Assembly: GCA_045654205.1 (NCBI GenBank)
Contig: JAZOMZ010000020.1
Span: 1 to 64,000, forward strand
Direction of reading: 5' to 3'
Length of the DNA: 64,000 nt
From: Enterocola sp045654205
GTDB taxonomy: Bacteria; Bacteroidota; Bacteroidia; Bacteroidales; Paludibacteraceae
Below, one piece after another: positions 53,832-63,281 of this stretch. A model generated the notes under the pieces. It worked only from the letters and a program-made list of their open reading frames with translations, had not been told where the DNA came from and did not search any database. The translations under genes and the position numbers were made by a program. Every line of letters begins with the position of its first letter. Position 1 is the stretch's first letter.

Positions 53832-55631
53832 TTGGCAAAGAATTCTCACATAGAAAAAATAGTTAGTACACTTCCCCACTCTCCGGGAGTGTACCAATAT
53901 TTTAATGCAGATGGTGAGATTATTTATGTGGGCAAAGCCAAAGACCTTAAGAAAAGAGTGTCGTCTTATTTCAACAAAACAGACAAATCTGTAAAAGTTC
54001 AGGCTCTGGTAAAACATATAGCCGATATAAAATACATAGTGGTTGACACAGAAAATGACGCTCTACTTCTTGAGAACAACCTGATAAAACAATATCAACC
54101 ACGATACAATATTCTCCTTAAAGACGGCAAAACCTATCCATGGATTTGCGTCACAAAAGAAGATTTTCCTCGTATATTCAAAACTAGAATTATTATGCGT
54201 GGAGCCGAGTATTTTGGCCCATATAGTTCTGTTTGGATATTGGATACTATCCTAGATTTAATCAAGCAAATCTACCCTATTAGAACCTGTCGTTTTCCAA
54301 TAAACGAGGAGAGTATAAAACAAGGCAAACACAAAGAATGTTTGGAGTATCATATAAAGAATTGTATGGCTCCATGTGTAGGTTACCAAACCAAAGAAGA
54401 ATACCAAAAAATTATCGGTGAAATCAGGGAAATTATAAAAGGCAACAGTAAATTTATTGCAGAGAAAATCCTTGGAGAAATACACAAATGTGCAGAAGAA
54501 CTTCGCTTCGAAGAAGCCGAAGAACTAAAGCAAAAATACCTTGCCATTATCAATTTCCAAAATAAAACTGTGGTAACTACAGCCACCGATGAAAACCTAG
54601 ATGTAATGGCATACGATGTGGACGAAAAGTCTGTTTACATCAATATGCTTCAAATAGTAAATGGTAGCATAGTAAAAGGTCTTACAATTGAATACCAAAA
54701 GCGAATAGACGAAGCAGATGAGGAGATTTTAGCCCTAGGATTACTAGAACTTAGGAGCAGACTTCAGAGCGATTCTAAAGTGATTTTAGTGCCGTTTATG
54801 CCAGACATAGAACTAGAGGGTATAAGCCTAAAAGTGCCGATGAAAGGGGACAAAAAGAAGCTTATCGACCTTTCTATGCAAAATGTAAAACAGTACAAAC
54901 TCGACAAACTAAAACGCAACGAAGAACTAAATATCGAACAAAAATCAACACAGATTTTGTTCACCCTAAAAGAAAAACTTGGACTTAATAAACTGCCTAT
55001 TCATATAGAATGTTTCGACAACTCAAATATATCTGGAACAGATGCAGTAGCAGCCTGCGTGGTTTTCAAAAAGGCCAAACCAAGCAAAAAAGATTACAGA
55101 AAGTATAATATAAAATCTGTTGTTGGTCCAGACGACTATGCTTCTATGCGCGAAGTGGTATATAGAAGATATAGCAGACTAATGGAAGAAGCTCAGCCCC
55201 TACCCGACCTTATTATTGCCGACGGTGGAGTTGGTCATATTGAAACAATAAGAAAGGTTGTAGAGGACGAACTAAATTTAAACATACCAATTGCTGGTCT
55301 TGCAAAAAACGACAAACACCGAACACGCGATTTGATTTTCAACAATCAAGTCATTAGCATGAAGACCAACGATGTTTGTTTTAATTTTCTAACACAAATT
55401 CAAAACGAGGTTCACAGATTTGCGATAGAATTTCACAGAGACAAGAGAAGTAAGTCTCAAATCAAATCTGAGCTCGACGAAATACCAGGAATAGGCCCAA
55501 ATACAAAAGAAAAACTCCTAAAGGAGCTAAAAAGCGTAAAACGCATCCAGAATGCAGAAATTTCTGAACTAGAAAAAATTATCGGAACTCACAGAGCATC
55601 AATAGTTTACGAGTATTTTCACACCAACTAA
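53832..55631 (+). CDS. uvrC: Excinuclease ABC subunit C
   Basis: The 599-residue nucleotide-excision-repair nuclease has an N-terminal GIY-YIG domain (SPGVYQYFNADGEIIYVGKA, about 16-35), a UVR motif (about 200-240, LRFEEAEELKQKYLAI), the C-terminal RNase H-like nuclease (IECFDNSNISGTDAVAACVV, about 395) and a helix-hairpin-helix end (IPGIGPNTKEKLLKELKS). The start is TTG at 53832, directly after the apt stop; no ATG near the domain start fits better. Translation is probably coupled to apt. Confidence 0.94.
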   Translation: MAKNSHIEKIVSTLPHSPGVYQYFNADGEIIYVGKAKDLKKRVSSYFNKTDKSVKVQALVKHIADIKYIVVDTENDALLLENNLIKQYQPRYNILLKDGKTYPWICVTKEDFPRIFKTRIIMRGAEYFGPYSSVWILDTILDLIKQIYPIRTCRFPINEESIKQGKHKECLEYHIKNCMAPCVGYQTKEEYQKIIGEIREIIKGNSKFIAEKILGEIHKCAEELRFEEAEELKQKYLAIINFQNKTVVTTATDENLDVMAYDVDEKSVYINMLQIVNGSIVKGLTIEYQKRIDEADEEILALGLLELRSRLQSDSKVILVPFMPDIELEGISLKVPMKGDKKKLIDLSMQNVKQYKLDKLKRNEELNIEQKSTQILFTLKEKLGLNKLPIHIECFDNSNISGTDAVAACVVFKKAKPSKKDYRKYNIKSVVGPDDYASMREVVYRRYSRLMEEAQPLPDLIIADGGVGHIETIRKVVEDELNLNIPIAGLAKNDKHRTRDLIFNNQVISMKTNDVCFNFLTQIQNEVHRFAIEFHRDKRSKSQIKSELDEIPGIGPNTKEKLLKELKSVKRIQNAEISELEKIIGTHRASIVYEYFHTN

Positions 55632-55693
55632 AGCCTCTGAGAATTGAAAATTTAAATAAAACCGTATAACAACACACAAAAAATAGACTGTAA

Positions 55694-56146
55694 ATGAGAG
55701 TTTTAATACAAAGAGTAAAACAGGCGAGCGTTAAAGTAGAGGAAAAAATTACAGGCGAGATAAAACAAGGTTTTCTACTTTTAGTTGGTTTTGAAAATGC
55801 AGACACCGACGAAGACCTAACATGGACTGCCAACAAAATTTCAGCACTTAGAATTTTCGACGACGAAAACGGAGTGATGAACAAATCTATTTTGGAAGTA
55901 GACGGAGAAATTCTTTGCGTTAGTCAGTTCACCCTTTTTGCCATGACAAAAAAAGGAAACAGACCTTCTTACTTCAAAGCAGCAAAAGGTGAGATCTCCG
56001 AACCATTATACAATCAATTTTGCGAAAAATTAAAATCAATATTAAACAAAGAAATTCAAAAAGGAATTTTTGGTGCAGATATGAAAGTGTCGCTTATCAA
56101 CGACGGACCTGTTACCATTTGGATCGATTCAAAAAACAAAGAATAA
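55694..56146 (+). CDS. dtd: D-aminoacyl-tRNA deacylase
   Basis: The 150-residue dimeric enzyme removes D-amino acids from tRNA. The family motifs SQFTLFA (about 77) and GPVTIWIDS near the C terminus, with its cross-subunit Gly-Pro, are present. Length is normal. It is followed by deoC after six bases. Confidence 0.94.
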   Translation: MRVLIQRVKQASVKVEEKITGEIKQGFLLLVGFENADTDEDLTWTANKISALRIFDDENGVMNKSILEVDGEILCVSQFTLFAMTKKGNRPSYFKAAKGEISEPLYNQFCEKLKSILNKEIQKGIFGADMKVSLINDGPVTIWIDSKNKE

Positions 56147-56152
56147 ATAGAT

Positions 56153-57025
56153 ATGAAAAATTTTGATGAACTTTTTAAAGGTTATAATTTTACATTAACC
56201 GAAGGTCAAGTTAAAGAGAACGTAAAAACTCTTATCGATAACTTATACGAAAACACAGACCGCCCAAGTAATATCAAAGACCTATTTGGTCACATTGAAA
56301 TTACTTCACTTAGCACCACAGACAACGAAGAAAAAATCGTTAGCCTAGTGGAAAAAATTAATGCGCTTGACGAAAACTTCCCAGAAATGGGTAAACCTGC
56401 AGCCATCTGCGTTTATCCAGCTTGGGTAGAAACAGTGAAGAACACCCTAACAGAAGACGTGAATATTACCACCGTAATTGGTTTCCCTTCTTCTCAAACC
56501 TTTATTGAAGCAAAAGTAGCAGAAACTGGTCTTTCACTTATGGCTGGTGCAAATGAAATAGATATGGTTATTTCTGTAGGTAAATTCCTACAAGGAAACT
56601 ACGAAGAAGTGTTTGAAGAAATAGAAGAAATCAAACTTTCTTGTCACGGAGTAAAACTAAAAGTTATTCTTGAAGCAGGCCTATACCCTACTCCTCAAGA
56701 CCTTTACAAAGCATGTATTCTTGCCATGGAAGCTGGAGCAGACTATATTAAAACCTCTACAGGCAAAGATGCTGTGGCTTCACTATACAACGCATACGTA
56801 ATGTGTAGAGCAATATATGACTTCAATGAAAAAACTGGCGTTAAAGTTGGTTTTAAGGCTGCTGGTGGCATTGTCTCTACCCAAGATGCACTTTTATACC
56901 TAACAATAGTAAAAGGCGTTCTAGGCGAAGATTGGGTAAACACTACAGACTTCCGCATTGGTGCAAGCCGCCTTGCTAACAACATCCTCTCTGCAGTAAG
57001 TAAAGAAGAAGTAAAATATTTCTAA
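56153..57025 (+). CDS. deoC: Deoxyribose-phosphate aldolase
   Basis: The 290-residue class I aldolase cleaves 2-deoxyribose 5-phosphate to glyceraldehyde 3-phosphate and acetaldehyde. The Schiff-base lysine is in ADYIKTSTGKDAV (K200) and the second catalytic lysine in VGFKAAGGI. It is longer than the ~220-residue type, with an N-terminal extension of about 70 residues seen in Bacteroidota and proteobacterial DeoC. A strong terminator follows. Confidence 0.94.
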   Translation: MKNFDELFKGYNFTLTEGQVKENVKTLIDNLYENTDRPSNIKDLFGHIEITSLSTTDNEEKIVSLVEKINALDENFPEMGKPAAICVYPAWVETVKNTLTEDVNITTVIGFPSSQTFIEAKVAETGLSLMAGANEIDMVISVGKFLQGNYEEVFEEIEEIKLSCHGVKLKVILEAGLYPTPQDLYKACILAMEAGADYIKTSTGKDAVASLYNAYVMCRAIYDFNEKTGVKVGFKAAGGIVSTQDALLYLTIVKGVLGEDWVNTTDFRIGASRLANNILSAVSKEEVKYF

Positions 57026-57031
57026 AACAAC

Positions 57032-57063
57032 AAGTGCTGATGTCAAAACATCAGCACTTTTTT
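57032..57063. terminator. Bidirectional terminator (deoC / sensor kinase)
   Basis: AAGTGCTGATGT pairs perfectly with ACATCAGCACTT around a four-base loop, with T runs. The last codons and stop of the convergent kinase gene (stop at 57051-57053) are in the right arm. Confidence 0.85.
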
Positions 57064-57965
57064 AATGTAAATTCTAATATCAAACCACCATTTTTTCTAT
57101 TAGAAGCTACTATCATCCCTCCATGAAATTGTACTGCATGGTGCACAATTGTAAGCCCCAATCCTGTTCCACCTTTCTTGCGAGAACGTCCATTATCTAC
57201 TCTATAAAACCTCTCAAAAAGGTGTGATAATTTCTCTTCATCTACCCCATTTCCATCATCCTCAAAACGAATTTTACAAAACTTATTATTGTTTTTAACT
57301 AAAGTAATATAGATATTTTTACCTCCTGAATAGGAAATAGCATTCTCCGTTAGATTACGAAATATAGAAGCAATTAATGAAATATTACCATTTATTACTA
57401 CCTCTTCATTGAAGTTTGAATGTAGGGTAAAACGCTCGTTGACTGGCATTATTTTCAATTCTTCGTCTATTTCATCTATTATACTATTGATTAATACAGG
57501 TTCTTTTTCTATTAAGTGAGCACCCCTTTCCATCCGCGTAATTAGAGAAATAGAAGCTAATAATTTACGTAGTCTTGTATTATGTACATAGCACCTACCT
57601 ATAAGTTCCTGACGTTTCTCCTCTGTTAAATCTATACCAGAAAGAAGAGTTTCAAGACATACTTGAATAGAAGCAACAGGAGTTTTAAGCTCATGATTAA
57701 GATTATCTGTAAGTTCTCTTCTAATACGGTTTTTCTCTTTCTTTTGTTTATTTGAGATAATATCCACCAACCTTCGTGTGTCAAAGAAAGCAATAATACT
57801 AACCAAAATACTAATAAAAAGTATTACTGCAAGCGACACCCAATCAGAAAAAAGTATTTTGTATTGGAAAATAATAATACTAATGGTAATAATCCAAATA
57901 AAGGAAAGAACCATTAAATAAAGCTTCTTGTGATAAGAAATTTTAATCGCTAAATCCATAACCAA
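57051..57965 (-). CDS. Membrane sensor histidine kinase (PhoR-like)
   Basis: The 304-residue protein has two N-terminal membrane spans (about 17-34 and 41-61) with a minimal periplasmic loop. The dimerisation/phospho-acceptor helix carries the histidine in LNHELKTPVASIQ (H91), and the ATPase domain has the N box (NLTENAISYS), G1 (DDGNGV), F and G2 (KKGGTGLGLTIV) motifs. It phosphorylates the response regulator whose gene overlaps its start by 23 bases. The very small sensor region suggests sensing within the membrane or through a partner. Confidence 0.92.
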   Translation of the reverse strand: MVMDLAIKISYHKKLYLMVLSFIWIITISIIIFQYKILFSDWVSLAVILFISILVSIIAFFDTRRLVDIISNKQKKEKNRIRRELTDNLNHELKTPVASIQVCLETLLSGIDLTEEKRQELIGRCYVHNTRLRKLLASISLITRMERGAHLIEKEPVLINSIIDEIDEELKIMPVNERFTLHSNFNEEVVINGNISLIASIFRNLTENAISYSGGKNIYITLVKNNNKFCKIRFEDDGNGVDEEKLSHLFERFYRVDNGRSRKKGGTGLGLTIVHHAVQFHGGMIVASNRKNGGLILEFTLKKC

Positions 57966-58641
57966 ATCCAGAACGTGTTACTATATATGAACCGTATGGG
58001 CCAATTTTTGAACGTAAACGAGTAATATTTACATCTATAGTTCTATCTAGCACCACCACTTCGTCACTCCAAACTCTACTCAAAATTTCTTCACGAGAAC
58101 ATATCTTACCACGTTGAAGAATAAGATAAGCTAACAATTCAAACTCCTTTTTAGCCATTTTTACCTCTACCCCATCCACTATACAACGTTTAAACTCTAG
58201 ATTTAATTGCAAGCCATTTACTTGCAGAAAACGTGGTTTTTCAGGTACTAGTTGCGATTCTTTATTACCAGAAGAACGACGCAAAACACTCTTCACGCGA
58301 GCAATCACATTACGGATAGTATATGGCTTCACAATATAATCATCTGCACCTATATCAAGCCCCATTATCATATCATCTTCTGAGTCTCTAGCAGTGCAAA
58401 AAATAATTGGAATATTAGCAGTTTTAACGTCAGATTTTAGGATTTTTGCCATTTTAATTCCGCTAGTTTCACCCAACATTATATCCAAAAGAATAAGAGA
58501 ATAACTAGGTAAATCTAGCGATAATGCTTGCTCTGCACTAAAAGCAATATCCACATCAAATCCCTCATTCTCTAAATTTATCTTGAGTACCTCGCATAGA
58601 GTTTCCTCATCGTCCACTATTAATATACGTTTTACTGGCAT
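57943..58641 (-). CDS. OmpR/PhoB-family response regulator
   Basis: The 232-residue protein has a receiver domain (acidic pair D10-D11, phospho-acceptor D53 in LILLDIML, T83, K105) and a C-terminal winged helix (about 135-232, ILSRVWSDEVVVLDRTIDVN). It is the first gene of the pair with the kinase. The divergent upstream gene at 58828 has direct repeats before it that could be its sites. Confidence 0.93.
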   Translation of the reverse strand: MPVKRILIVDDEETLCEVLKINLENEGFDVDIAFSAEQALSLDLPSYSLILLDIMLGETSGIKMAKILKSDVKTANIPIIFCTARDSEDDMIMGLDIGADDYIVKPYTIRNVIARVKSVLRRSSGNKESQLVPEKPRFLQVNGLQLNLEFKRCIVDGVEVKMAKKEFELLAYLILQRGKICSREEILSRVWSDEVVVLDRTIDVNITRLRSKIGPYGSYIVTRSGFGYGFSD

Positions 58642-58752
58642 CTAAGTAATATTATATAATTAGCCCGTAAAAGTATATAGAAAAATTGAGTTTACAACAT
58701 GGGTATAAAAAATTTAATAAAAATGTAACAATTTCTGAACAACCATTTCACA

Positions 58753-58819
58753 AAACACTAATCGCCTTGAAATATTTATGAAACGTTCTGCTCATACATT
58801 TGTTTATGAAACACTAATC
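58753..58819 (+). promoter_or_regulatory. Promoter with phased direct repeats before the beta-barrel gene
   Basis: TACATTTG (58795-58802) is a -7 box. Around it, AAACACTAATC occurs at 58753-58763 and 58809-58819 (56 apart) and TTTATGAAAC at 58775-58784 and 58803-58812 (28 apart). Direct repeats are typical of OmpR/PhoB-type sites, so regulation by the neighbouring response regulator is plausible. Confidence 0.45.
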
Positions 58820-58827
58820 TAAAACGT

Positions 58828-59541
58828 ATGAATACAAGAATAATAATCGTAGATATTATAACATTTATCTGCCTTCCAGTGTGGGCAAACGATGAAACGA
58901 AAAATATTATATTAAACGGAGGCAATATCTCAACCGCACTATTTAATTCTCAAGAAAAATTTTGGAATTATAGTTATGTAATGAAAACTCTTTATGGCAC
59001 AAAAGAAGAATTGGGTATTACAATCACGTATCAGTTTACAGAATGGATTTCTGCAGAGGCAATCATTATCAATGGAGATATTAAAGGGAAAGTAAATCAC
59101 GGAGTGGGACTAAATTTTACACCAATCAAAGGGTTACATATGAGAGTGTATTCTGCACTGAATGATTGTGGGGAAAAGAAAAAGATTACTATGGTAAATT
59201 TAGCAGCATTTTTGGGGTATAAATGTGAGAGATTTTGTATCGGAGCAGAATATAATCATATAGTAAATTCAGCCTATACTTTTGGCTGCGATTTCTTTGG
59301 ATACAGCCTTTTTGCATCTGTGAAAATCTCAAAAAATGCTGATATGTATGCCAGATTTGATGGGCTTTATTCCAAGGAAAAACTAAAACTCTTTAAAAAT
59401 GAAAAATCTGCAGTTATAGGTTTTGAATTCAAAGTAAGAGAAAAGTTAACAATCACCCCAAACTTTAAAATGACTATCTCCGAAAACGCTCTTCAACCTA
59501 ACAATTTCATTGCATACCTCAATTGTACATATAATTTTTGA
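58828..59541 (+). CDS. Outer-membrane beta-barrel-like protein
   Basis: The 237-residue protein has a signal peptide (1 to about 20, PVWA-N) and alternating amphipathic strands ending in an aromatic residue (IAYLNCTYNF), as outer-membrane barrels do. Strand-like segments include ITYQFTEWISAEAIIINGDI and FSLFASV-type repeats. No named family is recognised. It is divergent from the response regulator/kinase pair. Confidence 0.65.
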   Translation: MNTRIIIVDIITFICLPVWANDETKNIILNGGNISTALFNSQEKFWNYSYVMKTLYGTKEELGITITYQFTEWISAEAIIINGDIKGKVNHGVGLNFTPIKGLHMRVYSALNDCGEKKKITMVNLAAFLGYKCERFCIGAEYNHIVNSAYTFGCDFFGYSLFASVKISKNADMYARFDGLYSKEKLKLFKNEKSAVIGFEFKVREKLTITPNFKMTISENALQPNNFIAYLNCTYNF

Positions 59542-59546
59542 GCCTA

Positions 59547-59589
59547 AAAAAGGCTGGCTCGCAGTAAAACGAACCAGCATATACTATAT
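59547..59589 (+). repeat. 43-bp direct repeat, copy 1 (hairpin)
   Basis: The repeat includes an imperfect hairpin (GGCTGGCTCG with CGAACCAGC) and the ending TATACTATAT. It differs from copy 2 (61151-61193) at one base. It lies just after the beta-barrel gene and may serve as its terminator. Confidence 0.75.
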
Positions 59590-59725
59590 TGATTGAAGTT
59601 GAATAAATGATGTTATTTCACTTCAAATAAAGCTCCAAATAACTACAACCCAAACCAGCCATAATTGCAAATGTATAAATTATATTTTACATTTCCTTAA
59701 TTTATACTAAAAAAACATAAGAATA

Positions 59726-61000
59726 TCAATCCTTAAGACACCCTATTGGAATCACATAAACCCCATCTTTTCTTTTATAAGCATAATCTCCCACACCTAT
59801 TACAACTGCCATAAATGAAGGAGCTGACATTTTTTCTGTGTCTATATTATTAGCTAGACTAATTAAACTACTAGCACCTTCGTCTATATTTTTATCTCCT
59901 CCCAATTTCACCTCTATCAAAGCATAAGTTCCATTACGTCTATGAAGCACAGCATCACATTCTAGTCCATTACTATCTCTATAATGGTAAAGTTTACCAT
60001 CTAAAGCTTCTGCATAAACGCGTAAATCTCGCACTACCATATCCTCAAAGAAGAAACCAAATGATTTGATGTCCTTTATTAGGTCTCTTGGACCAAGACC
60101 AAGCGATGCTGTTCCTATACTTGGGTCAACAAAATGGCGAGTATCTGTAGTTCTAATTGCCGCTTTACTACGAATATTTGGATTCCATGCTTCTAAATCC
60201 TCTATAACATATAGTTTTTTTAATGCTTTTATATAATCTGCAATAGTATCCTCATCAAGAGTACTTAAATCATTAGAAAGTAAATCTTTTCTAATTGTAG
60301 AATAAGGTATTTGTTGTGAAATATATCTTGCGTAGGAACGCAATATTTGTCTTGCTCGTTCAGGACTTCGTTTAGTATTATCTACACGCTGAATGTCTTT
60401 ATTTACCACAGAATCTACATAATCAAAAGCTTGGTCTAAAGCTAATTCTTTGTTGATTAGAGATGCCCATGGCCATCCACCACGGCACGTTAAATAAGCA
60501 ATATCCTCTATATTGAGTTGATTCTTTGTTACCTCAAAAGGTTTTTCATCAAATAAATCTCCTAAACTAACAGTTCAACTAGATTCCTCAGATTCATAAA
60601 GACTCATAGGACGCATTTTTATAAACGCAAATCTTCCTGTACCACTATGAATAGTATCCTCTGCATCTGGTAATACGGAAGAACCTGTTAAAATAAATTA
60701 AGAAGGTTCTCCACGTCTATCAACTTCACTACGTATAGAATCCCATAAAGATGGAAGGGTTTGCCATTCATCAACTAATCGTGGAGTACTACCTTCCAAT
60801 AATGTTTTTGGACTTATTTCTATAAGTTGTTTACTTTGTTGAAGCACAGCTGAGTCTCCTAAATCTAGTAAACTTTTTGCTAATTGCTTAGCTGTTGTTG
60901 TTTTACCACACCATTTAGAACCTTCAATTAATACTGCACATTTTCCTAAAACCTTACGTTTTAGAATCCTATCAAATATACGTTTCTTATAATTTCTCAT
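59726..61000 (-). pseudogene. DUF4143-type AAA ATPase broken by two stop codons
   Basis: The full frame (from the ATG at 61000) would encode about 424 residues. The N-terminal part has a P-loop (LIEGSKWCGKTTTAKQL) and a Walker B-like LVDEW, and the C-terminal part a DUF4143 nuclease-like domain (ECDAVLHRRNGTYALIEVKLGG). Two in-frame stops interrupt it: TAA at 60698-60700 and TGA at 60575-60577, with no frameshift. A CAA-to-TAA change in PSQFILTGSS would explain the first. The rest of the frame is well kept, so loss was recent. It lies between 43-base direct repeats. Confidence 0.85.
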
Positions 61001-61066
61001 AATCACTACATCTACAAAGCAAAAGTAATGATTATAAATCAATTAAGCAAACTTTTTTATAATTTT

Positions 61067-61149
61067 CGGTGAATTGTGACGGTTTCATTCGGTAAGTTGA
61101 GATGATTTCGTTCGGTGAATTGTGACGATTTTGTTCGGTAAGTTGAGAC
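61067..61149. repeat. Tandem 23-bp repeats (3.6 copies)
   Basis: Units start at 61067, 61090, 61113 and 61136 (the last partial), each beginning CGGT. Units 1 and 3 share GAATTGTGACG and units 2 and 4 share AAGTTGAGA, so there is a 46-base higher-order pattern. They lie upstream of the broken ATPase gene. Confidence 0.8.
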
Positions 61150-61150
61150 T

Positions 61151-61193
61151 AAAAAGGCTGGCTCGCAGTAAAACGAACCAGCCTATACTATAT
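61151..61193 (+). repeat. 43-bp direct repeat, copy 2 (hairpin)
   Basis: It matches 59547-59589 with one mismatch, in the same orientation and 1604 bases apart. It lies 25 bases past the ychF stop on the minus strand and could terminate ychF. Confidence 0.75.
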
Positions 61194-61217
61194 CATTTAT
61201 ATCACTTAAACTTACTT

Positions 61218-62315
61218 TTAAACATTAAATCTAAAGTGCATAATATCTCCGTCTTGTACTATATACTCCTTACCTTCTACACTCATCTTGCCAGCCTCTT
61301 TACATGCAGCTTCTGAGCCAAGAGCGATAAAGTCTTCGTATTTGATTACTTCGGCACGGATAAAGCCTTTTTCAAAGTCGGTGTGGATAACACCAGCACA
61401 TTGAGGTGCTTTCCAACCACGGTGGAATGTCCAAGCACGCACTTCTTGCACACCTGCAGTAATGTAAGTTTGAAGGTCTAGAAGTTTGTAAGCAGCTTTA
61501 ATTAAGCGAGCAACACCAGATTCTTTAAGACCAACTTCTTCAAGGAACATTTGACGTTCTTCATATGTTTCTAACTCTGCAATATCTGCTTCTGTAGCTG
61601 CCGCAACAATAAGAATTTCTGCATTTTCATCCTTAACTGCCTCACGCACAGCATCTACATATGCATTACCATTTACTGCAGAAGCCTCATCCACATTACA
61701 TACATACATCACTGGTTTGTCTGTAAGAAGACAAAGGTCGCGAACAAGTTTGCGTTGTTCTTTGTCTAGTTCTACAGTACGAGCAGATTTGCCTTGTTCA
61801 AGAGCTTCTTTATACATAGCATAAATAGTATAAAGTGCTTTAGCATTTTTGTCGCCTGCATTAGCTTGTTTGTATACTTTTTGGATACGTGAATCGATAG
61901 TTTCAAGGTCTTTAAGTTGAAGCTCCATATCGATGATTTCTTTGTCACGAACAGGGTCAACACTACCATCTACGTGAGTTACATTTTCATTATCAAAACA
62001 ACGTAAAACGTGAAGAATTGCATCAGTTTCACGAATATTAGCCAAGAATTTATTACCCAAACCTTCACCTTTACTAGCACCTTTTACAAGACCCGCAATA
62101 TCCACAATTTCTACAGTGGTAGGAACTATACGTTGAGGATTGATAAGATTTGCAAGTTCATTCAAACGTTCGTCAGGCACAGTTATCACACCCACGTTTG
62201 GTTCGATAGTACAGAAAGGGAAATTAGCTGCTTGAGCTTTTGCGTTAGATAAACAATTAAAAAGAGTAGATTTTCCAACATTAGGAAGGCCTACTATACC
62301 GCATTGTAATGCCAT
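61218..62315 (-). CDS. ychF: Ribosome-associated ATPase YchF
   Basis: The 365-residue protein is an Obg-like P-loop protein that prefers ATP. Visible are G1 (GLPNVGKST), G3 (DIAGLVKGASKGEGLG), the G4 variant NVDEA in place of NKxD, a helical insertion (about 130-200) and the C-terminal TGS domain. It is divergent from the coiled-coil protein gene, with overlapping promoters. Confidence 0.95.
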   Translation of the reverse strand: MALQCGIVGLPNVGKSTLFNCLSNAKAQAANFPFCTIEPNVGVITVPDERLNELANLINPQRIVPTTVEIVDIAGLVKGASKGEGLGNKFLANIRETDAILHVLRCFDNENVTHVDGSVDPVRDKEIIDMELQLKDLETIDSRIQKVYKQANAGDKNAKALYTIYAMYKEALEQGKSARTVELDKEQRKLVRDLCLLTDKPVMYVCNVDEASAVNGNAYVDAVREAVKDENAEILIVAAATEADIAELETYEERQMFLEEVGLKESGVARLIKAAYKLLDLQTYITAGVQEVRAWTFHRGWKAPQCAGVIHTDFEKGFIRAEVIKYEDFIALGSEAACKEAGKMSVEGKEYIVQDGDIMHFRFNV

Positions 62316-62342
62316 AAACTATAATTTTTATTAATTTAGTGG

Positions 62343-62370
62343 CAAAAGTACTAAAAAATAACTACTTTTG
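62343..62370. promoter_or_regulatory. Overlapping divergent promoters (ychF / coiled-coil protein)
   Basis: TACTTTTG occurs on the minus strand (62343-62350, for ychF) and on the plus strand (62363-62370). With flanks they form a perfect inverted repeat of 10 bases (62341-62350 and 62363-62372). The two -7 boxes are only 12 bases apart. Confidence 0.6.
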
Positions 62371-62395
62371 CCGTATATATAGCGAATATATTTAC

Positions 62396-63280
62396 ATGGA
62401 TAAGACTTCAAAAATAATACTTAGCATATCAATCGTACTTATTTTAGCCCTTGGGGGATTCATTTATTTTCAATTTTCTAAACTTTCAGAAACAGAAAAT
62501 CAGTTAAATGAACTTACTCAAGTAATGGAATTTGAAAAACAACAATCCATAGAAGAATTTGAAAAACTTGCTATGGAGTACGAAGAATTCTATATTGAAA
62601 CAAGCAACGATTCACTACTAAAACTTTTTGATGAAGAAAAACAAAAAGTTCAACAACTCCTACAAGAACTTAAAACTGTAAAAGCAACTAACGCGCGTAG
62701 AATCAAGGAATTACAAAAAGAACTTGGCACTGTTCGTAATGTTCTGAAATCTTATATTTACAAGGTAGATTCACTAAACACAGTAAACGACAACCTTAAA
62801 AAAGAAAACTATCAGGTAAAAAAACAAATAGAAGAAGCCAATGAAGTGGCTCGCCTTTTAGAAGAAAAAACAAACGAATTGGATGCAAAAATAAACCTTG
62901 CATCTATCCTAGAAGCAAGTGAAATTCAAATTAAAACCCTTAATAAAAAAGGTAAAGTAACCAGATCGCTTAAAAAAATTACCAATATAGAAATCTGCTT
63001 CCAAGTTTTAAGAAATATCACTGCAGAAAGAGGTTACAAAACTATTTACATACGCATTGCAGACGCAAATGGCGAAGTACTTACTGTAAGCGGAAATACA
63101 TTTGAATTTGAAGACAAAGAGCTTGTTTATTCAGCAAAAAAAGAAATAGAATACAACGGCGAAAACACCCCTGTTTGTATGTATTATAAAATTATAGACC
63201 CACTACAAACAGGATCTTACTCTATTGCAATTTTTGCTGATGGCAACTTAATTGGTACCACAGGATTTGTTTTGAAATAA
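62396..63280 (+). CDS. Membrane-anchored coiled-coil protein of unknown function
   Basis: The ATG at 62396 is chosen because it follows the -7 box and precedes the membrane span. The 294-residue protein has one N-terminal span (about 7-26), a long coiled coil (about 30-170) and a beta-rich C-terminal domain (about 185-294, ITNIEICFQVLRN, GSYSIAIFADG). No named domain is recognised. The stop is one base before hemW, so the two are co-transcribed. Confidence 0.8.
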   Translation: MDKTSKIILSISIVLILALGGFIYFQFSKLSETENQLNELTQVMEFEKQQSIEEFEKLAMEYEEFYIETSNDSLLKLFDEEKQKVQQLLQELKTVKATNARRIKELQKELGTVRNVLKSYIYKVDSLNTVNDNLKKENYQVKKQIEEANEVARLLEEKTNELDAKINLASILEASEIQIKTLNKKGKVTRSLKKITNIEICFQVLRNITAERGYKTIYIRIADANGEVLTVSGNTFEFEDKELVYSAKKEIEYNGENTPVCMYYKIIDPLQTGSYSIAIFADGNLIGTTGFVLK

Positions 63281-63281
63281 T

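Noticed and set aside
60575..60700. Stop-codon recoding (selenocysteine or similar) in the ATPase
   Set aside because: The two stops are different codons, no SECIS-like structure was noticed, and the family has no known recoding.
61218..62315. Frames on the opposite strand of conserved genes such as ychF, rnr and mnmG
   Set aside because: They are shadows of well-identified genes and show no independent family features.
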